Assembly (NCBI GenBank): GCA_013365365.1
Contig: JABVXU010000046.1
Span: 1-64,000 of the forward strand
Length of the DNA stretch: 64,000 bases
Reading direction: 5' to 3'
Source: Cruorifilaria tuberocauda
Lineage: Eukaryota; Nematoda; Chromadorea; Rhabditida; Onchocercidae
The notes beneath the pieces were generated by a model, which saw only the letters and a program-made list of their open reading frames with translations, did not search any database and was not told the origin of the DNA. Made by a program: the position numbers and the translations under genes. Each line of letters opens with the position of its first letter. Position 1 is the first letter of the stretch. Shown here in pieces: positions 38,015 to 50,697 of this stretch.

Positions 38015-38036
38015 AAGCTTCTCGAGATCTGAATTC
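38015..38036. other. Polylinker-like run of four six-cutter sites
   Basis: HindIII (AAGCTT), XhoI (CTCGAG), BglII (AGATCT, overlapping XhoI by two bases) and EcoRI (GAATTC) sites occupy 22 bp with no spacer. Natural AT-rich DNA rarely shows this; a cloning linker joined into the assembly is one explanation, chance another. Confidence 0.5.
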
Positions 38037-38862
38037 GTTAGTATTTGTTATTTTTTAAATCTAGACTTCTAAATTTGAATTGTAAGACCAAGGGCTCTCA
38101 GAAAAACTGTAAGATTTCGATTCTAATATTTTTTAAATAAAATGGAATTTTTTTTCAAGAGCATTTATGTCAGTAAAATTTTTTCAGATAAAAAGATTTC
38201 CATTTTTCATTGACTACGTTGGCTAATTTCATTCCAGAATTTTTATTGTTTCTTTTCTATATTAAGCTGTTGCACTGTAAATTATATAGAATCATGTCTT
38301 AATTGTATGCTATGTAAATTGTTAGGTCCAAGTAAATAAGATAAATCAAAAATTTTTATGAATTCATGTTAGCGAAATATCGTAATCGTAAAATTTGTTT
38401 TATTAGGAATCAAATTAAGCTAAATTTAACATAATAAATGTTTCGCTTTCTGTATTGATTGATCCTTTAAACTCTTCACTTGATTAGCTGTTGCTGTTTC
38501 ATTGTTGACTATGCTAAAACTGACTGATATTTATATGTTTTTTAAAGGCAATTTCCGAAGTTCAATTTGCTAATATTATCCATATTTAAAAAGCGAACTT
38601 GCTGAAAACGGAAGGAACTTCATTTTTGTTATTGATAAGCAAGTTCACCGTAAACGGTAGCTCCAAACCGTCAAACTGTAAGCAAAATTTAAAAGAAGTA
38701 CAATGTTTATTATACAGAAATAAATTCTGATCTTCTGAAGTTTTGGAATTTCTCAATGTTTGGAAAAAATTTTCTGAATAAATAGGGTTTTGAAAGATTG
38801 TAAAATTTTAGAACAAATAAGAAGAAGTGACTTATCAAGTTAATGAAGAGTCAATCAGGATA

Positions 38863-39075
38863 TTACATCAGTGGTTGATAATTGGGTTTTTCAAGGAGTT
38901 TCCACCTCCCCAAATAGGGCTGAATATTTACCATATCTGCTTTAAATTCTTTGTATTCGTTTTCCGACACTGCGCAGCTTGCCGTACGTTTTTCTCGTTT
39001 CACTTCTCCTAACTTCTGTTTAATATTTTCTAGAACGAGGATGGAATTGTAAAAATCAAGCTCATGCAGCCGCAT
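38863..39075 (-). CDS. Possible small gene, 70 aa, unknown function
   Basis: An ATG lies two bases after an ACAAATTCAG acceptor, the arrangement expected of a trans-spliced nematode mRNA, and opens a 70-codon frame (MRLHELDFYNSILVLENIKQ..., ending NYQPLM). The composition is balanced and charged, unlike the Phe/Lys/Asn-rich chance frames around it, with an amphipathic Lys/Glu-rich middle that could form a helix. A GTAAAT donor after ...FKADM could instead make this the first exon of a longer gene, but I found no partner exon. TTTATT at about 38706 would serve as AATAAA on this strand. I recognise no family. Codon-like character and start context are the only support. Confidence 0.4.
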   Translation of the reverse strand: MRLHELDFYNSILVLENIKQKLGEVKREKRTASCAVSENEYKEFKADMVNIQPYLGRWKLLEKPNYQPLM

Positions 39076-40382
39076 AGCTGAATTTGTTGATTAAACAGTG
39101 ACGAAATTCGATTTCATCCATTCTTATTGTAGTGCGATCTGGGATTACATTTGTCAAACGTAAGATCAATAAAATATTGAGCGGGAAATCAAGGAATCCC
39201 GAAGTTTGGACGAAAATAGCATGATTTGGCTTCTGCTTTTCATAAATTTTTTTTTTAGTAAGAACAAATCCCAAGATTTGCTATCCCAATGGCAAGTGCA
39301 ATATTTTGTATCTTGTAAAATGTAGTGACAACTGATAACGGATAATGGAGAAGAATGGATGAATTGACAAAGTAAAATTCATATTACACAAAAAGGAATT
39401 CTTCTCAACAATTAATATCTCCACAGAAAGATTATTCTGTGATCGGTAATGTATACAATTTAGAATTTGACTTGAATAAAAGCAAGACTTCAATATTTCA
39501 CTAATTTCATGAAATAGAGTTAAAATAAAACAGTAACTTTAAATATTTTTCAAAACATAGCTCTTTTTAAACTTCATATATTAAACATTAAACTATTAAT
39601 TGATTAGTCGCCGTTCTGGTCGATATCCCTTTAAATACTTTTGCTACGTTTTACGCCAACTCTATTTTTAATTCTTATTTTTTTATGCGTCCAACACAAG
39701 AAAAAATACGTTGAACAAAAAGCAATAATATATGAAAAAGACTAGCCTTAATCAATTAGATCAGTTTGGTTAATGTCTTACAAACAAATTCAAACAATTC
39801 ACATTTAAAACATGAAAAAATGATAACAATAGAAATACTGTTCCAATAAACAACACAAATCTCATTGTCACATTGTTGCATTGTGCATCGAAATAATATC
39901 ACATATAATTTAAAATTTTTCGATTATTTTATCAAATACAACATTCAAATCCCTATTTCTCCAAGATCATCTCAATTCATTTGAATTTCTACTAAGTTTT
40001 GCAAAGTTAATCACAGATCAATTTCCTGATTTCTAATAAATCAATTCTCTGATTTCATCTGAAAATCTCTCCATTTCTTCCTCTTAAGCATAAAACTATA
40101 TTACTTTTTACTTATTTCATTCAACTTTTTACGGAATATGGAGAGGAAAATAGAAATAGAAAAAGAGAAATTCCTATTTAAGTGTAAACAGTTCTTTGGC
40201 AGTGTTAAATATAAATTAAACATGACTGAACAATAGAAACGTGTGTATGTGAATTAATAAGCTATTAAGTTTATCAGATATGAAACTTCCGGTACAATAT
40301 GTTAGTTTTATTTTTTAAAAAAGTTTAGAAAAAAATTTCTCAAATTTAGACCAAACATTTCTTCTCTTGTTATAACAACAAC

Positions 40383-40459
40383 AATTCATTGTATCAAATA
40401 ACTTACAAGAAACTTTTTCCTCCAAAAAGTTCTCTGTAAGTTATTTGATACAATGAATT
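40383..40459. repeat. 77-bp foldback (inverted repeat), 36-bp arms, 5-bp loop
   Basis: The outer 24 bp of each arm (40383-40406 and 40436-40459) are perfectly complementary, the inner 12 bp have three mismatches, all transitions, and the loop is CCTCC. Transcribed from the minus strand, two of the three mismatches become G-U pairs. It lies just past the likely end of the integrin transcript. A small-RNA precursor, foldback transposon remnant or terminator-like structure are all possible. Confidence 0.8.
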
Positions 40460-40780
40460 ATTTTCTTTTTGAGAATATTAAGGAAGCTGTTATTATGATT
40501 TATAGATAAAATAATGGTTTATTTATCAGATAAGGCACATATATATGAAATTGATAATATCGCCTAATTTTTCTACAAATATTTGTAAAAGAAGAGCAAA
40601 AATATGGATAATTTTTCGAGTTTTCGTGATCGATGATTCTCACTTCTAAATGATCCATTTGGAGAAAAGAAATTTTTAAATTAGCATCTTTTCAAAATTG
40701 CTGAATACGTGTGGCAAGACCTAGTTAACTGAGCAGAAAAGAAATTGCACAAATATTGCAGTAGAAAAGAAATAGTACTC

Positions 40781-43700
40781 TTACACTCGAATACCGTGCC
40801 GTTCCTCGGAGTACATGTGTGGATGAGCAAATCGAACTTGACTATCCGCGTACATATCCATATTCTTCGTATTTGTATTGTAAGTAGCTTGTTCGGTTGG
40901 TGGCCTGTGACGTTTGAAAAAACCACACTGAATTAAATTTCAATTAAAATTTAGATTCTGATTCAAATATGAGAAAGGATCAATCGAATTCTTTGATGTT
41001 TTCGATTATCACTTCAATATATGATTTCATAGATTATATCTACATTCATATGCGCTGCTATGATCATTCCCTAAATCTTTTTTCATATTAAATGTTAAAT
41101 TTGCAGCTAAATAATGAAACGTTAACAGAATGCGCCAAATTTCCAAAAAAGAATTTCTAAAAAGTGCAAAAGTGATAATCGGTGATATTTTTGAGAACAT
41201 TTCAAGCTTTAGTTAAGCCTTTCTGTCTCAAAGTTTTTTCCTGAAATTATCAAATAACAAGAAAAAAGTAATAAAAAACAAAAAATACCATATGTAAATT
41301 ACTTCGATATTTTCTTTAAAAAGATTTTTCTAGGAAATTTTGATATTAAAAAGAATAGAGTGATTATTACCCTCCAAAGGCATAAAATGAGAAGTGCTAA
41401 GATGATCAGTCCAATAAAGATAGCAATTAGATAGAGCCACCATGGTACGCCACGTTGCGCTTGTTCCGGATCCGTTGGGTTCACATCTGTGGTTACCTGA
41501 GAAAAAAACCGTCAATACTTTAATGCGAAGAAAGTCATTTCAATTTAATTCCGCTTTTTTGTAACGTAGCATCTGTCTAAAAGATGGTAGATATGATGTT
41601 TTTTACTAATATGATTATCTATTAGCAAAAAAAGTTTCATCTGTTTTTTAGAATAAAATACCGCGACAAGTTGTGCTGGTGGATTATAGCGTGGCGCACT
41701 TGGTAATGCTGATATTTTAGCTATGCCAATGGAGGAAATGTCCGCTTCATAAATATTATTATCAATTAGGGTATTTACAGCTAAACGAGCATAAATTTCC
41801 ACCAGAACAAATTCATCTTCATTAAGCCGTCGAATATCACATTCAACATGTGTGCAGTTATCTTCGTTGCAACTCTGAGAAGTATGAAAATATGAATAGG
41901 AATTAATCGAGCAATATATTTTTAAAAAATTCACAAAATAAACTAAAATTGCAAATAAAGTGAATGTTGTTGCTTTTTTACTTGTATTCTAAAGAATTTA
42001 TTCGTTTATTTTTCAATTCCGCTAACTTTTTATCAATTCAACTTGCGTTAACTAAAGGTAACTCTTACTTCCTTTGGCATTTTTAATTTTGTATTCGAAA
42101 AAGACTAACAATGTTTGCTCTACTAAGAGGTCCTCTATATTCGATAGCTTTTCCAGCTGTTTTAGCTATTCTAACAGCCTGTTTCATGCTATCTTTTGCT
42201 TGAACAACTCGAGTTTTACGATGATCAGCCATCATTTGTTGTTGAGATCGTTTGATCTTTCGACTGCCAATCATACGCTTGTCATGAATTCGCATTCGAC
42301 GTCGCAACTTGTAATCATTATACATTTCTCTAACACGTTCCTCACGTTTATAGTGCTGTACAGGCATCTGTTCCTCGTAGATTATAGCAGACGGCGTTGG
42401 AATGTGCTCGTTTGAGATCTAAAAACATGCACTTAATTTTATGGAAAAATTTCCTCTCTGCAAACTTGCGCTGAACAGTATCTGTAAACAGTTCCTAACA
42501 GGAATGGAATCGTAAATCTGTAAATAGTGCAGTTGTGAAATAACATTTGTAAAACATGAAGTTAAATTTAGTGCATATTTCTGAAAGGGAAGCTAGAGAG
42601 TAACTAACTTTGTATTAACTGGTTGTTATAAGCTAATACAAATTAAGAAGCAAGAACTAATAAATTGTCCAAATGAACTGAAAACTTCATGATGAAGTAT
42701 TTCTCCAATGAAATGATCAGAAGATTTCACCACAGTCTAAAAACTTATGAAAAAAATTATCACCGTTAAACTATCCGGATTGATATTTTCTGCTTGCTTC
42801 ACACGGCACTTCACTTTATTTGCATCATTAACCTGTGGTTCATCAATCAAATACAACAAATGTTTCCCATTTTCAGCAAAACTTGGCCAAATGATGTCTA
42901 ACGAGGCACCACTGATCGCACTTGGACCACGATTTATAACCTGAAACTTTTTTTGAGTGTTAAGAAGCTTTGGATAATAAAAAAGTTTCATGGATTTTTT
43001 TATCCATTGGATATATTTGTGCGAACTTAAAATTAGACAAAAATTAAAGCAAATTTTGAACAGGCCATACACCTGGTATAAATGACTGACAACAGGACCG
43101 ATTTCTGAGTCAAAAATAGGATCACTGGGAGTTCGATTTCGAATCGAATAATCCAATTGTTCCGGTGTTGATCGACCAACTAATGAAAGTTGTGCTTTAA
43201 TCTCTACTGGAACTCGTATAGTCAATTCATTATCAACATTACGGCCGTAAGCTTCTTCATTAGTACTAAAAGTAAAATAGCCTTTAATCCTAATCAATAA
43301 GTACTTGCTGACAGATGTGAACGGATATTTTTATTTCTATCGGTCATTTCCTAATATCTTACAAAACTGATTTAAATTTAAATACATATCACTCAAATAC
43401 TTTAATCCAAGAATAAAAGGTAAATTATGCCGCACATCCTTTGCACTATAATTGAATATCATAATATTTAATCTATTAAAGTAAAATATTCTTAGAAATT
43501 TCCATCCAATTTCAAAACTCATAAGAGTTCAAGATAAACATAAAATAAATGAGTAAACAAATTTATTATTCATTACCTATTGACGGACACCTTGATTTCC
43601 ACAGCTTCCTCTGTAGCATCAACTTTAGTACCGGTCAAACGGAATCCAAATTTCGCTTCACTATTAGCTGCTAACGGGTTACCGATATCACAGATAAATA

Positions 43701-46700
43701 CATATTCCTCATCTTTTCCGGCTTTATACTGTGGCGAACAGCTAAGAGGTTGCTGAAAAGCAAAAGGACGTTAATGAATTTCTGTTTTTTCATTTTATCA
43801 CTTTTTTCACTTTATATTTTCATGATAGCATTCACGTTCATGTGGTGCAGAAAATTTTGAAAGATTAATTTCAGCCTTGAAAAAACAAATGGTATTATAT
43901 GATCTGAATTATTGATCCGAGAGCACAATTTTGAGAATAATGATTGAAAGTTGGGCTCGTTTATTTTTTGATCGTTATATTCGGATTGAATGATTTAATC
44001 GCTATTAAATCCAAACCTGTGTAGCATAATTCTCTACACCACCATATTCGAAACCTGGTGGTATCGTGATAAAAAATTGCGATTCATGCGAATCTTCTCC
44101 ATGATTTGCGACTGTTACATTAACAATTAATGACTGATCAGCTGCGCCAATGGTAAATTTCTGCCTATCCCTTAATTCATTTAATTAAGCAGCACATATA
44201 TTTAGTTAAATTTTTGTCGCTTTAGAAGCGATTTAGAAAAATAGTGATTATAATAAATATTAACTGTTGTGGGGCTAGCATTTCTACTGATCATAGTTTT
44301 TACTAAATGCTTAAAATAGTTAGTAACATAGAAGGAAAGAAAAGTTTAATTGGTCATTTTTTAGCAATCGATTCTTATCTTTCGGTAATCGAAGCTATTG
44401 ATATGAGAATGAGCCACACTCATTATTCGCAACGGCTTTATTAAATTCATAATAATTTGAAGATTGAAATATTGATATAACTTACGAGACAGCATGTACT
44501 TGCAGATCCGGAACGCACTTTTCATCTGGACCACAATTTTTATCTATTGGAAGCTAGAAATTACCATATTATGAGTTTAAATAATAAATTAATGGCCTAT
44601 TAATTTCAAAAATTAGATTAACCTTCTATTTTGAATTTGTGTAATTATTTCATGATTTAATGAATTTGACATCTTACTTCAACTTCATATGATAACGGCA
44701 CAGTAGTATCCAGTGCTGGTTCCAAGTGACCGGAAGTTGATATACCGGATGAACGCTCTTCATAACTGTAATTCGCCATGATATGTATTGGATTCAATTT
44801 ATCACGTATTGTATCCTGAAAGTAGTTTTATGAAACAATTGGATATATAAGAATGTTTCATAATGAAGCCTACAACCTATTTTATTTAGTTTTAAAATCA
44901 AAACTTTGCAAATTCCACGAAGAATTTCAATTTCCAAGTAACTTACAGAAACATAAAAATCGTAGGTTTCACAGTATTCATGTCCTTTCCGTAAATGCAC
45001 TATTTGTTCGATTATATCCGGTTGATCACGTGATGCTGCCTTTTTGTGAACTTTCGCATTCCGTTTAGCGCTCTGAATATAAGTCGTGATAAATTGAAGC
45101 GGGACTAGATTGATTTAAACTTTGCAAATTCTTAGGATGCTACCCAAAAAAATCAACAAATTCATTTACTTTGTTACTTAACATCATTTATCATAATGAG
45201 TAATTCATAAACTTCTAATAAAGTTCATCTAAAAATGTTAGCAAAAGAATAAACGAAAAGTAAAGGTTAAGAAATGATGAAAGTTCAAGATTTGCCTGTT
45301 CTATTGTTGTAATGTAAAGCTCAGTATATTTATTCAAATCAATCTTTTTTTATAATTTTCACTTTTGTGGTGAAAAAAAGGAAAATGTACTTCTATATTA
45401 TATGATTGAAAGTACATGTCAGTCTATGATAACAATTTTTTAAGTAAGCCAGAAGTTTTCTCGTTTCGTTCCTTGCTTTCATTATTTAACAGTTCTGCTT
45501 AACATATCTAATGATTAATCATAGTTTCGCTAACAGCATTCAAGTGCACGGCATAAGAAGCCTATAGCCCACCTTCATCTTAGTAGCAATTCAACATGAA
45601 TTATCATTTATAAAATTTACCAGATCTCGTCGTCTGAAAAATGCTCGCGGTGTAATGGTTTTCTTAGAATCAAGTTGGAAAAGAAGTTTCAAGTCAATAT
45701 CCGGTGGTGATTGACCTTTACCCTCATACTTGATACAAAGTTTCATGTGCTCACTAAAATTATATGAATAATCTAATACAAAAATCAAAAATGAAAAAAT
45801 TTTTAAATTTAAAATATCATCGAAAAACAAATTTGAGCAGAGAAAGTATTGATACACAACAAATCACATCATATATTCTAAAACGAGAAGAGTTTTGAGA
45901 AAGAAAGATTGTTGATAAAATTTAATTTACTAATTAGACTAAGATACTAAGAGCACTTACCAGGCCATCATTCCAAATTCGGTTGAACAAGCTTTATCCT
46001 CCAAATTAATTGATTTCTTAGACGTAGTTAGTGAACCGGTTACTGTAACTACCGGTTTTGTTTTAAACACCAGTGCATGAGAACTTTGGTAGGCACCAAC
46101 CGCAATATCTGAATGAGATTTATATCAATCAATTTAATCAATAAAATTATCATAGTTTTAAATTCAATTTAAACAAAATTCAAGATTTTTTTACCTGGAT
46201 ATTGATTTTTATCAATGTCTTTACCACCAGTAAGTGAGAATCCAAATGCTTTCAAGTCACTATTTACTTTCTGTGCTTCAATTTTCTGCGTTGGTTCCTT
46301 TCGCACGCCATTTTTAGCTCCGTGATATACGTACACAGCACCTTGACGGTTATCACCATCATACGGTGCACCAACGATGAAATCTATCAAATATAATTTT
46401 CTTGGAAGTATATTATCAAAATGAAAGAAAGGTAATACATGAAAATAAAAATAAACAAAAAAGTTAAAAAAAGAAGTAAAATATGGAATAAATATAAATG
46501 TTCAGGTAAGAGAAAAATGAGGATAAAATTAGGCTTCATATCTTTAAGCAAAAATTCGCTTTCCGATCTGCTAATTTAAAATTACCGTTATAACCATCTT
46601 GGTTTAAATCACCAGCAGCTGCGATTGAATAACCGAATCGTGACCATTCGGTTTGTCCTAATAATGATTCCCATTTAGGGAAGTCATGCTACAAATATAA

Positions 46701-49700
46701 ATTTACTAAAGTATATGAAAATTTTTGAATAAATATTATTCATTGAAACTTCCCTTCTAATAAGACATAGAAATAATTCTTTATAAAAAGTGTCGAAAAA
46801 ATCCTGCATTTTTGCATGATTTATCCGAAATAGCGAAAAATCAAAATTTACAGAAATTTTAAAATAAGCTTACATTCGGCCCTTGGAAGAAAACCATAAC
46901 TTTGCCAATATCATAAAGAGGTTTATGTTCCTGAGTTTTTACATCCGTTACTGTCTTGTAATCAGTATAAAATGGTGATCCTACGATGATATCATCGTAA
47001 CTGAAAACAGGAAGAATCTCAATTAAATGTGTTTTTCAAACTTTTTATTTTTCTCCTCGCTTGATCTTAATTAAACAGTAAAATTAATGGCAATCCATAG
47101 AATTCCTCCCAAATATTCATTCAATGCTCCATTTTGGCTAAGAATATATTAGAGTGCAAAACTGATAATAAATCTAAGAAGCTAACCCATCGTTATTCAA
47201 ATCAGTGACTGCTACAGCAGCACCAAAGAATTGCCCTTTCTGTCCATTTTTATCGGTTAGATTTTTCAGTGACATCAACTTATGGTTGAAAATGTAAACC
47301 TGAAATCAAATTCAAGAATTTAAAACAAAAAAATAGAACGTGACTGCGGAAAATTTTTAGATGGAGAGTTGATCAAATTGATCAGAAGATCAGAATACAC
47401 TACTTGCTTTTTTCAAATTTTCGGACGATGTGAGTGAATAATGTTATTTTTATTTTAGCAGATGAATTAAAGACTTTTAGTGAAGTAACTTACGGCACCG
47501 ACAAGATCATTCCCACGTGGTACTCCAGCAACCACATCATCTAAACCATCACCATCAAAATCACCTGTAGCCATTGAATAACCTATAATTAAGACACAAG
47601 CATACCGTTTAATATTTGGTGAATTAATCAGTTTTCGGTCATTTTGAATATTTTAATTAACTGATTCAAAATTTTTCACTTACACTAGATTTTTGATAGA
47701 AATAATAATTAACGGCAAACTTAAGAATTAATTATGACAAAATGATTTGGTTAGATAAAACAAAAGTTAAGATTTAAATGAGTATTTCAACTCACCAAGA
47801 TTATAATTATCATGATCTGCTGGGCCATCACGTGTATTAGGTCGATCTAGTTGATTGCGCACATTTTGAGCAAAAATTGTACCTTGCCAGTAATATGCGC
47901 CAGGAGCGCCAATGTACAACCGCTCCTTACCATCATCGGGAACCGCTGCACTAAAACCACACATTCCGTATCCGAAACGATGATGGCCATGACGAGCAGC
48001 TAAAATTTAAATCATTTAAAATCCGATTATAGAAATTAAACTAAGATTTAATATTTAAAACTTATAAAAAGCGTACGTTCTTGTCGACATGAAGCAAATT
48101 CTTCGATATTTTCGAAACCATTCGTCGCATAGAAACAAGTTCCAACAGGCTCAACAACTTCAAATTTCGAGAAGAAATATTTGTAATGAGGAGCACAAAC
48201 CTATCAAATCAAATGAATAATTTTTTTATCAATTGACCGTTTTATTATCATTTTAGAGTTACTGAAAAGGATAAACACTATTGTCAACTATTAATTTGAT
48301 AATTATTAAACTATTAATGGGAAAAACAATAATTTAATGCTAGTAAAAAAAAATATAAAGTTATTGACCACGACAGAATCGCCTTTCTTGGATACCCTAA
48401 CGGTGGCACCAAGCATCTGACCTGACTTCTCTTCAATCTGTAACAAGTGAGATCCATTGAGTCGTTTCTCGTTACCTGAAATGTGTGATTTCATCAATTT
48501 AAAAAACTGATTAAACTTCCATTAAAATCTGTCCCAAATATCAATTTGATAATATCTGATAGTCATACGATAATAGTGAAATTCCATTTCCAAAAAAAAA
48601 TATTTCCATTCGGAATTCCGGAATATTCTATATTTTCATCATAACTAATCCTGCTCTTCTCCCTTATTTTTACTCCGCCGTATCAGTAATTAAATCAAGA
48701 ACGCATGTGTCTCAGCTCATATGCATGTGCAAATATCTTTTTGATTCACTGAGCTTTTATGTGTTATTTTCAGTTGGTATAATATTTGCGAAAGGAAACA
48801 AATATTTCAAACTTTGACTAACAATGAATTCAAAAAACGGTAATTTGTTGGGAAAGAATAGTTTTCCTATACAAGTTTAATGCGCTTGTAAGAAGTAAGC
48901 ATTCAGTTGGCATAATTTCTCTCAACACATATTGTATTACAAAACTTGCATTTAAATGTTACCCTTGCGATCGACGAAAATTTCAGAGCAAAGTGGTTTT
49001 TCCACAGAACATCGAAATACGGCGCCGCTGTTTTTGACGCCAGGTTGTTTGGCACCACTATTTGCTTTTGGTGAACCAACGAGTAAACTGCAACTTTCTA
49101 ATCAGTAATTGAAGATAACTATTAAGCTAGTTTGAGAAATGGTAAAATTTCGATCAATTTAAATTAAAATTTATCAATTTCTTTTGGGATTTCGAATTCT
49201 GATAAGTTCGGTAAGACAGTTTTCTCACCGAAAACCAAAATTTTTATTGCTTGTTTCATTTAGTAAATTTTATGATTAATTGGATTTGAATTTATGAATA
49301 ATTTCATTCCCTCACTGTCATCAGAATTTACGTTGGTTTGAAATATATGATATCAAGTAATCTAAAATAAGTTTTTAAAAGAAATGATAAAATGATAGTA
49401 AAGAAACTGTTCAATTCCTGTGCGCATAACGTTCTCCATTGCTAAATATAGTCGAATGTTAAACAAAAATCTCAAAACAATTCGAAATGAAAGTTTCTTG
49501 ATTACACGAATAATGAGCCATGATCGTTTATTTGTTTAAAAAGGAGAGGAATATTAAAATGCTTCCAGTCTTTTTATCATCTAATCTTTCTTAAAAACTG
49601 TGAGGAAAATGCATCCTAAAACATTTACTTTCATCTCAATCCAATATGAGGACGACTGTTAAATACAAATTTGAGATGAATCTCTGAGATAGATTAAATC

Positions 49701-50697
49701 TTTTATCCATACTCACTTTGAAGAAAAGTGCTAGGTAAATATTACTTGCATTGCTAGTAATACTTACTTATCTGAAATTACAAAATAAATAGAAACTGGA
49801 AAAATAAAGAGTAAATAATGAATAAGCAAATGATATATCGAATTATCGATGAAAAAAACTTCAAAAACGTCAACTGTAGTTCATTAATTTCGATTCCTTA
49901 ACTACTCTTTTTGTTTTTAAACATCTAAATTGTACATGTCACCTAGAGAACTTTTAAGAATTAATTAATAACATTTCATTTCGAAAGCACATTGAACTTT
50001 AGTCTTGAAAATTTTTATTATCAAATATTTCAATCACAATTTAATGACATTACTAGTTGGTGACAGTTTTTTCATTTTCTTGTAAAATAAAAAGAGCATT
50101 AATTCGATTATAAATTAATGAATCTTAACCAATTAATTGATTTATTTATTTTATTTATTTATCTACCTGCGCATTAGTTTAATGCTTTCTTCTTTGGTAA
50201 TTCATGCAATGACCTTAATTTACTTACTAAAATGATCCTAGGTTTCCCTATTTTTTATTAACATAACTTATTGATTGCCAAATCCGCTCCGATTAATATC
50301 TTCTGTGATCGAGAAAGAATTTTTCATAGACTTTCCAATCATCAAACATACACTTTAATGAATAGGAAATTTGCAAGCGAATCCAGTTCTTTTTTTGAAC
50401 GCATCTTTTCTGTTCGTTTTTTAAAACGTCATAAGTTGAAAATTCACTGTAATCACAGTGGAATATAAATATGAGAATAAATTTAACATTTTGAAAATTT
50501 ATTCAAAAAGGTTGGAATACTTACAGTGTCATTCCTTCATGCTGATAGAAATCGATTGAATAACCAAACATAGAATTAGCGCCACTTCGATGAATTATCG
50601 GATGCCTAACATCGATATTGAATGAAACGACAATTTTTGTCAGATTTATCAAATAAATTAGATTGAAAAATAATACAGAAGTTGGCGTATGAAGCAT
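40781..50697 (-). CDS. pat-2: Integrin alpha chain, PAT-2 type, 1153 aa
   Basis: Twenty-three exons, 3462 nt, all phases consistent; the first is 50697-50525 and the last 40927-40781 (stop TAA). Others in order: 49087-48963, 48475-48369, 48200-48077, 47999-47796, 47582-47494, 47299-47187, 47000-46874, 46688-46586, 46383-46195, 46108-45961, 45753-45621, 45072-44947, 44815-44678, 44553-44486, 44170-44017, 43752-43577, 43265-43073, 42940-42764, 42418-42110, 41874-41662, 41496-41371. A signal peptide precedes FNIDVRHP (residue 26). FG-GAP propeller repeats carry DFDGDGLDD, DLNNDGYDD and DLNQDGYND calcium loops. There is no inserted I-domain. Leg domains follow, a membrane helix at about 1084-1104, then CGFFKRHRPPTE, which binds beta chain and talin/calcium-binding partners. 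The tail (YADSQ...RHG) resembles my recollection of C. elegans PAT-2 rather than INA-1, so the symbol is an inference. PAT-2 pairs with beta-PAT-3 at muscle attachments. Residues 890-992 include an unusually basic linker. Confidence 0.93.

Larger units (their letters stand above)
37269..40780. other. Convergent intergenic region
   Basis: This lies between the 3' ends of the J-protein gene (+) and the integrin gene (-). It holds a candidate 70-aa gene (38863-39075, -), a 77-bp foldback (40383-40459) and four abutting restriction sites at 38015-38036. TTTATT at 40518-40523 could be the integrin polyadenylation signal. The rest is AT-rich with no recognisable feature. Confidence 0.55.

Noticed and set aside
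42074..42415. 113-aa open frame on the plus strand
   Set aside because: It is antisense to the basic linker exon of the integrin gene.
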